Source: Buchnera aphidicola (Thelaxes suberi) (GTDB lineage: Bacteria > Pseudomonadota > Gammaproteobacteria > Enterobacterales > Enterobacteriaceae). Taken from it: a stretch of DNA of 64,000 bases. Below the pieces are notes generated by a model, which made no database searches, was not told the DNA's origin, and was given only the letters and a program-made list of their open reading frames with translations. The stretch covers positions 62,001 to 126,000 of the forward strand of contig NZ_OZ060389.1 in assembly GCF_964059005.1 (NCBI RefSeq). The letters are read 5' to 3'. Both the position numbers and the translations under genes were made by a program. This document shows positions 9,634 to 18,323 of the stretch, in pieces. Position 1 is the stretch's first letter, and each line of letters begins with the position of its first letter.

Positions 9634-10332
9634 ATGATTGATAAGGTTAATAAAAAATGGAAAAAATGGAATCCCACAGAAATTTATCAAAAAAAGAATA
9701 TTGATTTTTATCACGAAGATAAAGTTAATACATTAAAAAATATTTTTTCAAAAAAATATATTAGTAAAATCGATTATAATAGTAAAAATGATAGTTTTTT
9801 TAATAAAAAAAAAAATAATCAGAATGTTGATCAGTTTCAATTAGGTTTAAAAAAAGGAAAAAGTATAGGTTTTGCACAAGGATTTGAAAAAGGTATAGCA
9901 CAATCATCTCAATTAGAAAAAAAAATATATAAAAAGATAGATAAAATTTTTTTTGAATTTCAACAAGCTTTAAATGATTTAGATTCAGTTTTTTCTGATC
10001 ATTTATTAAATTTATCTTTAGTTGTATTACGAGATATTATTGGGATTTCATCAATTGATAACCGAGAATTTTTATTTAATAAAATAAAAAAAATTATTTA
10101 TCGTGATTTTACGACTGCTTTAAATAAAACAATTTTATTTCATCCAGAAAATAAACATATAATTGAAAAAAGATTTAAAAATTTAATAAAATTATACAAT
10201 TGGAATATTGCATACAATAATAGTATTCCTAATGAAGGATGTAAAATAATTACAAATTTAGGAAGTTATGATGAAACATTAACTGGATTATGGAAGGAAT
10301 TATATCGGATTGCTAAATCTGAGGAACAATAA
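9634..10332 (+). CDS. fliH: Flagellar export ATPase regulator FliH
   Basis: FliH dimers bind FliI and link it to the export gate. The 232 aa match the family length (E. coli 228). Diagnostic is the glycine-rich repeat segment QLGLKKGKSIGFAQGFEKG (about 70-88), as in the FliH central region. The conserved C-terminal part reads ...NEGCKIITNLGSYDETLTGLWKEL. GGAGAAA lies upstream of the start. fliI begins at the very next base after its stop. Confidence 0.92.
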   Translation: MIDKVNKKWKKWNPTEIYQKKNIDFYHEDKVNTLKNIFSKKYISKIDYNSKNDSFFNKKKNNQNVDQFQLGLKKGKSIGFAQGFEKGIAQSSQLEKKIYKKIDKIFFEFQQALNDLDSVFSDHLLNLSLVVLRDIIGISSIDNREFLFNKIKKIIYRDFTTALNKTILFHPENKHIIEKRFKNLIKLYNWNIAYNNSIPNEGCKIITNLGSYDETLTGLWKELYRIAKSEEQ

Positions 10333-11706
10333 ATGAATTCAAGATTAAATAATTGGTTAAAAAAAACGCGTATTTTTGAAAAAAAAATTAAAAATTTTTC
10401 TAATTTAGTGCGGTATGGTTATTTAACTAGTTATGTTGGGTCTATTCTAGAAATACAGGGTATTTTTTTTCCTATTGGAACGCAATGTATGGTAGAAGTA
10501 AAAAATTGTTATAAAGAAGTAATCTACGTTAGTGCAGAGATAGTAGGTTTTAAAAAAAATAAGATGTTTGCAACATTGCTCAAAGAATCTTCTGGATTAT
10601 TTTATGGAGCACGTGTTTATCCTAAATGTACAACTAATGTTTACCATCTTTCGGGAAAATTTTTACCAGTAGGGTTTAATTTATTAGGAAGAATAATTGA
10701 TTGTTTTGGAAATCCATTAGATGGAAAAAATAAACCTACAACAGAATGTTTAGTAGATATTAATCAATTTAATATTATTAATCCTTTGAAAAGATCTCCA
10801 ATTAATAGTATTTTAGATACAGGTATTCGAGCAATTAATGCATTATTGACTATTGGAAAAGGGCAAAGAATGGGATTGTTTGCTGGATCTGGTGTTGGAA
10901 AAAGCGTTTTATTAGGTATGATGTCTAAATTTACTAATTCGGATATAATTATAGTTGGTTTAATTGGTGAACGAAGTAGAGAAGTTCAAGAATTTGTTTA
11001 TGATATATTAAATAGTATTGGAATTCATCGAGTTATTGTCATTGTTGCTCCAGCAAGTACTTCTTCTATATTAAGAATACAAGCTGCTTTATATGCTATA
11101 CGAACAGCAGAATATTTTAGAGATAATGGGAAAGATGTACTATTGATTATAGATTCTTTAACTAGATTTGCTATGGCGCATCGTGAAATAGCTTTATCTT
11201 TAGGAGAAATACCTTCTTCTAAAGGTTATCCACCTTCTGTTTTATCTAAAATTTTATTTTTTATAGAAAGATGTGGTACTGGAAGAAAAGAAAAAAAAGG
11301 TAGTATTAGTGCTTTTTATACAATATTAACTGAAGAAGATGGTATAACGGATCCTGTAGCAGATACAGCTAGATCTATTTTAGATGGACATATTATACTA
11401 TCACGTAATTATGCAGAATCTGGTCATTATCCAGCAATAGATATTGAAAAATCTATTAGTAGAACTATGTCAATGTTAGTGGACAAAGATTACTTTAATA
11501 AAGTATGTTATATCAAACAGTTAATATCTTCATATCATAGAAATAAAGATTTAATTAATATTGGCGCTTATATGCAAGGTAATGATAAGATTTTAGATCA
11601 AGCTATAAAATTATGGCCATTGTTATCAAAATTTTTGCAACAAACAATGTTTGAACATTTTTCATATGAATATTCTTGTCAAAGTTTATTAAAAATAATA
11701 GTATAG
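10333..11706 (+). CDS. fliI: Flagellum-specific export ATPase FliI
   Basis: F1-beta-like ATPase that energises unloading of export substrates at the flagellar type III gate. Full length at 457 aa (E. coli 457). The P-loop AGSGVGKS is at 184-191, Walker B is LLIIDSLTRFA at about 264, and GERSREVQEF and the conserved DPVADTARSILDGH are present. Nothing catalytic is missing, in contrast to FliG and FliM next to it. The start ATG directly follows the fliH stop, suggesting translational coupling. Confidence 0.97.
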   Translation: MNSRLNNWLKKTRIFEKKIKNFSNLVRYGYLTSYVGSILEIQGIFFPIGTQCMVEVKNCYKEVIYVSAEIVGFKKNKMFATLLKESSGLFYGARVYPKCTTNVYHLSGKFLPVGFNLLGRIIDCFGNPLDGKNKPTTECLVDINQFNIINPLKRSPINSILDTGIRAINALLTIGKGQRMGLFAGSGVGKSVLLGMMSKFTNSDIIIVGLIGERSREVQEFVYDILNSIGIHRVIVIVAPASTSSILRIQAALYAIRTAEYFRDNGKDVLLIIDSLTRFAMAHREIALSLGEIPSSKGYPPSVLSKILFFIERCGTGRKEKKGSISAFYTILTEEDGITDPVADTARSILDGHIILSRNYAESGHYPAIDIEKSISRTMSMLVDKDYFNKVCYIKQLISSYHRNKDLINIGAYMQGNDKILDQAIKLWPLLSKFLQQTMFEHFSYEYSCQSLLKIIV

Positions 11707-11752
11707 TTTTATTTCTATTGTTAATTAGATATTATTATAAGGATACAATTTT

Positions 11753-12196
11753 ATAAAAAAACAACATTTAGTTCTACTTAATTTAATAGATGATAAAAAA
11801 TTTTTAATTATTATCAATCAATTAAATAAATATTTAATACGAAATAAAAAGAATCATAATTATTTAAAAAGTTTAATAAAATACCAAAATGAGTATAATA
11901 ATATTCTATTTATAAAAAAAAAAATGGGTTTAAATGCATATCAGTTGCATAGCTACAATGATTTTATATCAATGCTAGAAAACAATATTTTTATATATAA
12001 AAAAAAAGAAATTGAATATGTAAAAAAAATAAATTTTTATATAAAAAAGTGTCTAGAACATAAAATAAATAAAATGACTTGGAATTTATTATTAAATAAA
12101 ATAAAAAAAATAAATTTAATACGAAAAGAAGTGCAAGAGCAAGAAAATTTAGATGAAATGATACAAATTTTTCAATTTAAAGATAAAAAAAATTAA
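11753..12196 (+). CDS. fliJ: Flagellar export chaperone FliJ, probable ATA start
   Basis: FliJ is a coiled-coil protein that acts with the FliI/FliH export ATPase. The first in-frame ATG (11924) comes far too late: upstream of it the same frame is open and encodes SLIKYQNEYNNI, matching the conserved YQNEY block of FliJ. No ATG, GTG or TTG lies in frame between the stop at 11738 and that block. An ATA at 11753 lies 9 bases after AAGGA (11739-11743) and gives exactly 147 aa, the length of E. coli FliJ. The product begins with an initiator Met followed by KKQHLVLLNL. The start is inferred; the gene identity is firmer. Confidence 0.8.
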   Translation: MKKQHLVLLNLIDDKKFLIIINQLNKYLIRNKKNHNYLKSLIKYQNEYNNILFIKKKMGLNAYQLHSYNDFISMLENNIFIYKKKEIEYVKKINFYIKKCLEHKINKMTWNLLLNKIKKINLIRKEVQEQENLDEMIQIFQFKDKKN

Positions 12197-12273
12197 TATG
12201 TTATTTTTTTTAAATTAAATTTGTATTCTTTTTTATATAAGATTAAAAATAATTTAATAATGTAAAATATATT

Positions 12274-13256
12274 ATGAAAATATCTAATAATTCATCAAAA
12301 AATAATAAAGTAATTGATATAAATACTCAAACAAATAATCAATACAATTTATTGAAAAATAAGTTAGATTTTAATAAATCGATTTTAGATATATTAAAAT
12401 CTAATCAAATGTTATATAGTTCAAAAAAAAATTTTATTCATTATATGAATAAAAAGAAAAAAAACAATGTTGAAAATGCTAATATTAAAAGTAAAGAAAT
12501 ATTAAAAAAAATAGAAAACAAAAAAATAATTAGTACAGCAACAAACAATACAAGTAAATTTGTTGTAAAGCAAAATATAACAACAAATTATAATAATATA
12601 AAAAAAAAAAAATAAATATTTATAAAAAAAAAACTTTAATTAAAAAACAATACTTTTGCAATAAAAAAAATTTAATACAATTTAAGAAAAAAATGGTTTA
12701 TTTAAATCACCAAAAAAGGAATGATTTAGTAAGTTCAAATAACTTAAATAAAAAAAATGTATATTATTATATGCCAAAAAAACAAACAAAATTGTTAAAC
12801 GAAATAGAAAAAAATATTTTTTATTCTAAAACAGACAATAGAATTATACATAATTCTTTCAAAAGAATTATTTTGAATGAGAAAAATAATTCTAATCAAA
12901 ATTTTAATTTTTTATCAAATAATTCAGAACATAAAAAAAAAGATAAACTATATAAAGAAAATATTTTTTTAAAAAAATTATCTTTATTTTTAGGCGATAG
13001 ATTACTATATATATCAAATAATATAAAAAATATATTAAATAATAATAATAAAATAATTCAATGCACTTTAACATTAAATAATATAAAAAAATTATATTTT
13101 TTGTTTCGAATAAGTAATCAAAAATTAGAATTTAGTTTTTTTTCTAAATGTTTTTCAATAATGAAATTATTAAGCAAATCTGTTCCTATTTTAAAAAAAT
13201 TTTTTTTAAAAAAAGGATTAATTATAAAAAAAATTTTTTTTGATAAAAATAAATAA
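12274..13256 (+). CDS. fliK: Flagellar hook-length control protein FliK, apparent frameshift in an A13 run
   Basis: FliK measures the hook and switches export specificity. The gene is in two frames: 12274-12615 ends at a TAA just after a run of thirteen A (12600-12612), and the other frame is open straight from that run to 13256. One added A would give about 327 aa (E. coli 375). The N-terminal part is low-complexity Asn/Lys. The C-terminal FliK domain is visible as IIQCTLTLNNIKKLYFLFRI and SVPILKKFFLKKGL. Placement between fliJ and fliM fits; fliL, which would follow, is absent. Identity rests on position and the C-terminal pattern. Confidence 0.75.
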
Positions 13257-13336
13257 AAATAATTTATTTTAAGTTATTTATAATTATTTATATAAAAATT
13301 TTATAAAATGTTTTTAATAAATATTGGGGTATTTTA

Positions 13337-14326
13337 ATGTCAAAAAGTATTAATACGCCACTTTTTAGTTTACAAAAAATTATTAAACAAAAAAAAATAT
13401 TTTTTCTATGTAATAAAAAAAATAAAAATAAAAAAAATATTTTTTTGTATGACCCTAATATTAATATTTTGCATGTACAAAAAATATTAAAAATGCTGTA
13501 CAAAGACAGTAAATGTTTTGCAAATATTATTGAAAAAACAATTAGTAAAACATTTTGTTCTGAAATAAAACTATCGTTGTGTGATATGTATATTGATAAT
13601 TTTTATTATAATAAAAAAATGTTTTTTTATGAAGAAAATATATTTCCATTACATTTTACATATACTGAAATTCAATCTTGTAATAGTTATTTAATAGTAA
13701 TGTTTCCTATAGTTTTTATTCAATCAATGATTTCTTATTTATTATGTATAAATAATGTAAATATGAATCAATTAGAAAAAAATTTTTTTGATTCTCATAC
13801 ATATAAGTATTTTACTAAAAAAATTATTTCTTTAATTACTAAAAAATATATTTCTTATTTATCAGATAAATTATATTTAAAATTAAATAAATTTATTTTG
13901 AAATTTAATTATAATTTCAATAATTTTTCTTATTTTATACAAAAGAGTGATTATATTCGATTAAAATATAATATAAAAATGAATTGTATATGTAGTAGTT
14001 TTTTTATCTTAATTCCTTTTACTTGTATTAAAAATTTGTGTCCTTCATTACAACTACATAATAAAAAATTACTGAATACAAATTGCTTAGAGAAAAAAAA
14101 TAGTTTTATTATAGATGATTTTAAAGATATTAAAATAATTATTTCGGGAAGAATATATACAGTAACGTGTATGTTATCAGATTTATGTAATTTAAAAATA
14201 GGGGATGTAATACCTATATCAAATCTCAATACAATGTTTTTGTTTGCAGGAAATATATTGATAGCTTCAGGGAAAATTTATACTTTAAAAAAATTTTATT
14301 CTTGTTGTATAAAAAAAATTTATTAA
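13337..14326 (+). CDS. fliM: Flagellar motor switch protein FliM (eroded)
   Basis: Switch-complex protein between FliG and FliN. At 329 aa it is near the E. coli length (334), but similarity is low. The best match is the C-terminal SpoA-like domain (ISGRIYTVTCMLSDLCNLKIGDVIPI) and IVMFPIVFIQSM in the middle. The N-terminal CheY-binding helix (LSQAEIDALL in E. coli) is replaced by unrelated sequence, and the GGxG motif after the middle block is gone (INNVNMNQ there). Identity is supported by position between fliK and fliN. Confidence 0.85.
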   Translation: MSKSINTPLFSLQKIIKQKKIFFLCNKKNKNKKNIFLYDPNINILHVQKILKMLYKDSKCFANIIEKTISKTFCSEIKLSLCDMYIDNFYYNKKMFFYEENIFPLHFTYTEIQSCNSYLIVMFPIVFIQSMISYLLCINNVNMNQLEKNFFDSHTYKYFTKKIISLITKKYISYLSDKLYLKLNKFILKFNYNFNNFSYFIQKSDYIRLKYNIKMNCICSSFFILIPFTCIKNLCPSLQLHNKKLLNTNCLEKKNSFIIDDFKDIKIIISGRIYTVTCMLSDLCNLKIGDVIPISNLNTMFLFAGNILIASGKIYTLKKFYSCCIKKIY

Positions 14327-14332
14327 TATTTT

Positions 14333-14764
14333 ATGAGAAAAATAAAAATGGACACTAATCAAGAATTTGATCAAAATAAAGAAAATAATAAATTGATAGA
14401 AAACCAAACTGATTTACCAGAAAATCAAGAAGAATTAAGTAAAGATTTTGAAAAAATAAGTAAAAAATGGAATGAACAACAAAACGTTAATAATATTGAT
14501 AAGAATAATAATGTTTTAAATAGCAATATATCTATTCAAAATGTTCCAATGAAAATTACTATAGAACTTGGATCGTTACAAATGAAAATAAAAGATATAT
14601 TAAAATTAAAACATGAATCACTATTAACATTAGATAAAGAAATTGGTAAGCCTTTAAATATTTTGGTAAATAATTATATTATTGCTCAAGGGGAAATAGT
14701 AGTTGTAGAAAATCAATATGGAATACGTATTACTAATATTATTAATCCTATAAATAATTTTTAA
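14333..14764 (+). CDS. fliN: Flagellar motor switch protein FliN
   Basis: FliN forms the bottom of the C ring and helps dock the FliH-FliI export ATPase. The 143 aa carry an acidic, Asn-rich N-terminal tail (1-75) and a well conserved SpoA domain: VPMKITIELGSLQMKIKDIL, then NILVNNYIIAQGEIVVVENQYGIRITNIINP. An alternative start at 14348 (MDTNQEF) is equally plausible because no clear Shine-Dalgarno box decides. fliO, which normally follows, is missing. Confidence 0.93.
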   Translation: MRKIKMDTNQEFDQNKENNKLIENQTDLPENQEELSKDFEKISKKWNEQQNVNNIDKNNNVLNSNISIQNVPMKITIELGSLQMKIKDILKLKHESLLTLDKEIGKPLNILVNNYIIAQGEIVVVENQYGIRITNIINPINNF

Positions 14765-14837
14765 TTGTTATATTTTAAACAGAATATTATGTATTGTAAT
14801 TTATATGTATATATGATGATATTTTATATAAATATTG

Positions 14838-14896
14838 AAAATATTAAATAAATTTTTATTTTAATTTCAATTTTTATAAAATATTAAATAAATTTT
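14838..14896. repeat. Two 19-base direct repeats spaced 40 bases
   Basis: AAAATATTAAATAAATTTT occurs at 14838-14856 and again at 14878-14896, in the fliN-fliP spacer where fliO would lie. Probably a short duplication in AT-rich noncoding DNA. No function can be assigned. Confidence 0.6.
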
Positions 14897-14982
14897 ATGT
14901 GAAATAATGCAATATCTTTAAATACATAGAGTTATTTTTATTATAAATTGAGTTAATTTTTAATTTTACGCAAGGTATTATA

Positions 14983-15738
14983 ATGAAATATAGGTATATT
15001 CCAGTAATATTAACTGTTGTTATTTTTTTTCCTTTTATTAGTCATGCTGCATCGAATATCGATATTTTTAATCCGATTGTTAAGTTAATAGAGGAAAATA
15101 AATCGATAAGTTCACCTTTAGAATTATTAATATTTATAACTTCTTTGAGTTTTATATCTGCAGTTGTGTTAATGATGACGAGTTTTACACGTATTATTAT
15201 CGTATTTAGTTTATTACGTAATGCAATAGGAACGCCTTATGCTCCCCCTAATCAAGTTTTAATAGGTTTAGCTTTAATTCTTACCTTTTTTATTATGAAT
15301 CCTGTTATTGATAAGGCATATAAATTATCATATATTCCTTATTCTCATGAAAAAATTAATATTGTTCAGGCATTAACAAATTTTACGCATCCTTTTAAAG
15401 ATTTTATGTTAAAACAGTTAACTTTATCTGATATTAATGTTTTTGTTAAATTAGATCGTAAATATAAAACACCAATAAAAAATTATAAAAATATTTCAAT
15501 GAAGTTTGTATTACCAGCATTTATTATAAATGAAATAAAAAAGGGTTTTCAGATTGGTTTTACAGTACTTATTCCATTTTTAATCGTTGATTTAATTGTT
15601 GCTAGTGTATTAATGTCGTTAGGGATGATGATGATACCTCCATCCAGTATCTCTTTACCTTTTAAATTATTTTTATTTTTAGTATCCAATAGTTGGCAAT
15701 TACTAATTGTATCTTTATTTCATAGTTTTTTTTATTAA
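14983..15738 (+). CDS. fliP: Flagellar biosynthesis protein FliP
   Basis: Core membrane protein of the flagellar type III export gate (FliP5-FliQ4-FliR1). The 251 aa match the family (E. coli 245). It begins with a cleavable signal peptide of about 22 residues ending ISHA, usual for FliP. Conserved blocks follow: MMTSFTRIIIVFSLLRNAIGT, PNQVLIGLALILTFFIMNPV, and VLMSLGMMMIPPSSISLPFK near the C-terminus. Four hydrophobic segments are evident. Well preserved compared with FliG and FliM. Confidence 0.97.
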   Translation: MKYRYIPVILTVVIFFPFISHAASNIDIFNPIVKLIEENKSISSPLELLIFITSLSFISAVVLMMTSFTRIIIVFSLLRNAIGTPYAPPNQVLIGLALILTFFIMNPVIDKAYKLSYIPYSHEKINIVQALTNFTHPFKDFMLKQLTLSDINVFVKLDRKYKTPIKNYKNISMKFVLPAFIINEIKKGFQIGFTVLIPFLIVDLIVASVLMSLGMMMIPPSSISLPFKLFLFLVSNSWQLLIVSLFHSFFY

Positions 15739-15826
15739 ATAAAATATTTAATTTCTTTAAAATATTTATCTTTTAAATAAAATATTAATGTGATTAATAC
15801 TAACAAATAGGTATAATATAGATCTT

Positions 15827-16093
15827 ATGTTAATAGAATCTTCTCTTTTTTTTAATCAAATAACTCGTATTATTTTAATAATATCAACTCCTTTACTTTT
15901 AGCTTCTTTAATAACTGGTTTAATAGTTAGTTTTATTCAATCAGTTACTCAAATTAATGAACAAAGCTTATCTTTTTTGCCTAAAATAATTGCTGTATTT
16001 TTTGTATTATCGTTTTGCGGTCCATGGATGTTGCATTATTTAAAAGATTTTACAATTAATTTATTATCTAATTCATTGTACATGTTTATATAA
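15827..16093 (+). CDS. fliQ: Flagellar biosynthesis protein FliQ
   Basis: Small export-gate subunit with two transmembrane helices. The 88 aa (E. coli 89) include the conserved PLLLASLITGLIVSFIQSVTQINEQSLSFLPKI. It lies 88 bases after fliP and 4 bases before fliR, the standard PQR order. Confidence 0.96.
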   Translation: MLIESSLFFNQITRIILIISTPLLLASLITGLIVSFIQSVTQINEQSLSFLPKIIAVFFVLSFCGPWMLHYLKDFTINLLSNSLYMFI

Positions 16094-16097
16094 TATT

Positions 16098-16880
16098 ATG
16101 CATGAATATAATTATACATTACAATTACAAACAAATATAATATTTTTTCTATTGTTATTTGTTCGAATCATTACTTTTTTATTTACAATTCCTTTATTTG
16201 GAGATCAATATGTAAATAAAAAAATTAATGTTTATTTAGCGTTATGTTTAAGTTTTATTGCGCTTTTTTTTATTCCATATGATGATTTATTACAATTAAA
16301 TTTTTTATTGATAATATTTTTATGTTTAAAGCAAATATTAGTAGGATTTTTATTAGGATTTGTGATTAAATTAATATTTTCGATTGCTTTTATTGCTGGA
16401 GAAATTATTAGTGCTCAAATTGGTTTATCATTTGCTAATTTTTTTGATTTTAACGCGCGATTAAATCTTTCTCTTATGTCTCGTTTTTTTTATAATTTAA
16501 TGATGTATATTTTTTTATTACTAAACGGTCATTTGTGGATGATTAATATAATTATGCAGAGTTTTTATAGTATTCCTATTAATTTTACATTAGTTCATAA
16601 AATTTTTTATATAAAAATAATATATTTATTTTATTTTGTATTAATGCAAAGTATAGCCTTATCTCAACCTATTATTATCTTAACTCTAACATTAATTTTC
16701 GTATTAGCTTTTTTAAATAAAACAGCTCCTCAGTTTTCTTCTTTTTCTATTTTTATTCCAATGTCCTTAATAATTGGATTATATTTAATACATAATGGTG
16801 CATTAGAATTTATTAATTTTTTTGTTAAATATTTTAAATTTTTTTCTAACATAAAATATTATCTTCATGTAATTGAATAA
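16098..16880 (+). CDS. fliR: Flagellar biosynthesis protein FliR
   Basis: Polytopic export-gate subunit, 260 aa (E. coli 261), with about six hydrophobic segments. Conserved features include FVRIITFLFTIPLFGD, the ILVGFLLGFVIKLIFSIAFIAGEIISAQIGLSFA block and FLNKTAPQFSSFSIFIPMSL. It is the last flagellar gene of the cluster. Confidence 0.96.
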   Translation: MHEYNYTLQLQTNIIFFLLLFVRIITFLFTIPLFGDQYVNKKINVYLALCLSFIALFFIPYDDLLQLNFLLIIFLCLKQILVGFLLGFVIKLIFSIAFIAGEIISAQIGLSFANFFDFNARLNLSLMSRFFYNLMMYIFLLLNGHLWMINIIMQSFYSIPINFTLVHKIFYIKIIYLFYFVLMQSIALSQPIIILTLTLIFVLAFLNKTAPQFSSFSIFIPMSLIIGLYLIHNGALEFINFFVKYFKFFSNIKYYLHVIE

Positions 16881-16952
16881 AAAAAATAAAAACAAAATAT
16901 ATAAAATATTAAAATTGTTTTTATTTTTTTAAGTCTTTAGTTTTTTTAATTA

Positions 16953-17117
16953 CTATTTTAATTTTACTTCGTTATATATACAGTGCTTCCTTACTATAGG
17001 ATCATATTTTTTTAATTTTATTTTTTCTGGTGTATTTCTTTTGTTTTTAGTAGTAGTATAAAAATGTTTACTTTTAGTAGATACCATTTTTATTTTTTCT
17101 CTTGCGCCTTTTGCCAT
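16953..17117 (-). CDS. rpmG: 50S ribosomal protein L33
   Basis: This 54-aa gene is read on the complement from the ATG at 17115-17117 to TAG at 16953-16955. The product begins MAKGAREKIKMVSTKSKHFY and ends RKHCIYNEVKLK, an almost full-length match to E. coli L33 (55 aa), a small large-subunit protein near the E site. It follows rpmB by 9 bases, the conserved rpmB-rpmG operon. Confidence 0.97.
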   Translation of the reverse strand: MAKGAREKIKMVSTKSKHFYTTTKNKRNTPEKIKLKKYDPIVRKHCIYNEVKLK

Positions 17118-17126
17118 TATTATTAC

Positions 17127-17381
17127 CTATTTATTTTTTTTTTTTTTTTGATTTTTGTTAAAGAAATTTATTTTTTTTAAAACATAATCAATTCCTTTTT
17201 TATCAATAAAACGCATTCCTTTTGCGCTAATTTTTAATTTAACAAATTTTTTTTTCTCTTTGATCCAAAACTTATGTTCATGAAGATTTAGCAAAAATTT
17301 TTTTTTATGAGCATTCATTGCATGTGATCTACTATGTCCAAACAAAGCTTTTCTGTTAGTAATTTGACAAATATGAGACAT
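17127..17381 (-). CDS. rpmB: 50S ribosomal protein L28
   Basis: Large-subunit protein, 84 aa against 78 in E. coli. Conserved parts are the N-terminus MSHICQITNRK, RSHAMNAHKKKFLLNLH and KGMRFIDKKGIDYVL. The C-terminal end carries a Lys/Asn-rich extension (FFNKNQKKKKNK). First gene of rpmB-rpmG. Confidence 0.97.
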   Translation of the reverse strand: MSHICQITNRKALFGHSRSHAMNAHKKKFLLNLHEHKFWIKEKKKFVKLKISAKGMRFIDKKGIDYVLKKINFFNKNQKKKKNK

Positions 17382-17540
17382 ATTAATAACCTTGTAATGT
17401 TTGATAAAATTATATATTTATTAGATAAAAAATTATTTTTTTTTCTAAATATTAATAATATTTAAAGTCTTAGTGATACAATAAATAATATTATTTATTA
17501 AATAATAAGGATAAGATTTTTATAGTTAAAAATATATTTC

Positions 17541-17596
17541 TATATAAATAAAATTAAATAAGAACATGTAAATATTATGAATATTTTATTTATATA
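17541..17596. repeat. 14-bp inverted repeat just downstream of ppa
   Basis: TATATAAATAAAAT (17541-17554) and its exact reverse complement (17583-17596) flank 28 bases, ten bases after the ppa stop. A 20-base perfect palindrome also lies at 17480-17499. Both may help end ppa transcription, but all-AT repeats are common in this genome. Confidence 0.35.
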
Positions 17597-17605
17597 AATA
17601 AATTA

Positions 17606-18118
17606 TTAATTTGATTTATATTTTTTATATCTCTCACAAGAAAGTGTTATCTCTTTTATTGCAGATTTTTTATTTTCCCATCCAATAATTTTAACCCATT
17701 TTTTTTTATCTAATTTTTTATAGTTTTCGAAAAAAAATACTATTTGATCTTTTAAATATTGAGAAACGTCTGTAATCTCTTGTATGTTACAGTATTCTTC
17801 AGATATATTATCATGAGGTTTCATTAAAATTTTACAGTCTTCTCCTTTTTCATCAGACATTTTTAATACCCCGATTGGCATACATTGAATAATACAATTA
17901 TAAAAAAGAGGATAAGGAGTAATTATTAAAGCATCTAATGCGTCTTTATCTGACGATAAAGTATTATTTATATATCCATAATTTGTTGGATAAAACATAG
18001 TAGTAGGCATAATCCTATCTACAAATAATAAACCAGTTTTTTTGTCTATTTCGTACTTTACTGGATTTGATTTATAAGGAATTTCAACAGTTACTAAATA
18101 ACTTTTATTTGCGTTCAT
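17606..18118 (-). CDS. ppa: Inorganic pyrophosphatase
   Basis: Soluble family I pyrophosphatase that hydrolyses PPi and pulls biosynthetic reactions forward. I take the ATG at 18116-18118, with AGGAA 8 bases upstream, giving 170 aa; a longer reading from 18160 lacks that support. Catalytic acids are intact in SSDKDALDALIITPYP (the D-x-D-x-x-D set) and MSDEKGEDCK, and FYPTNYGYI is conserved. The first dozen residues (the GKDLPEDI part of the E. coli protein) are missing. Confidence 0.95.
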   Translation of the reverse strand: MNANKSYLVTVEIPYKSNPVKYEIDKKTGLLFVDRIMPTTMFYPTNYGYINNTLSSDKDALDALIITPYPLFYNCIIQCMPIGVLKMSDEKGEDCKILMKPHDNISEEYCNIQEITDVSQYLKDQIVFFFENYKKLDKKKWVKIIGWENKKSAIKEITLSCERYKKYKSN

Positions 18119-18323
18119 TATTATTCCTAAATAATATAAAAATGTATATAAATATAACAATAATTAAAACTTATTTTTTTTTTTATGTAATATTATGTAT
18201 AATAAATTTGTTTATATAATTACAGTATATTTTATAATATTAGTAAATAAATTAATATACATTAAATTTTTAATAATATTAAAAATATTAATTTTATTAA
18301 AAAAATAATTCGAAGGAATGTAC

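Noticed and set aside
12693..13256. Separate small gene after fliK
   Set aside because: The frame is open back to the A13 run and carries the FliK C-terminal pattern, so it is the rest of fliK.
13288..13503. Minus-strand ORF over the start of fliM
   Set aside because: Antisense low-complexity shadow, with no homology recognised.
13951..14229. Minus-strand 92-codon ORF inside fliM
   Set aside because: Antisense of the best conserved part of FliM; no own start signal or family.
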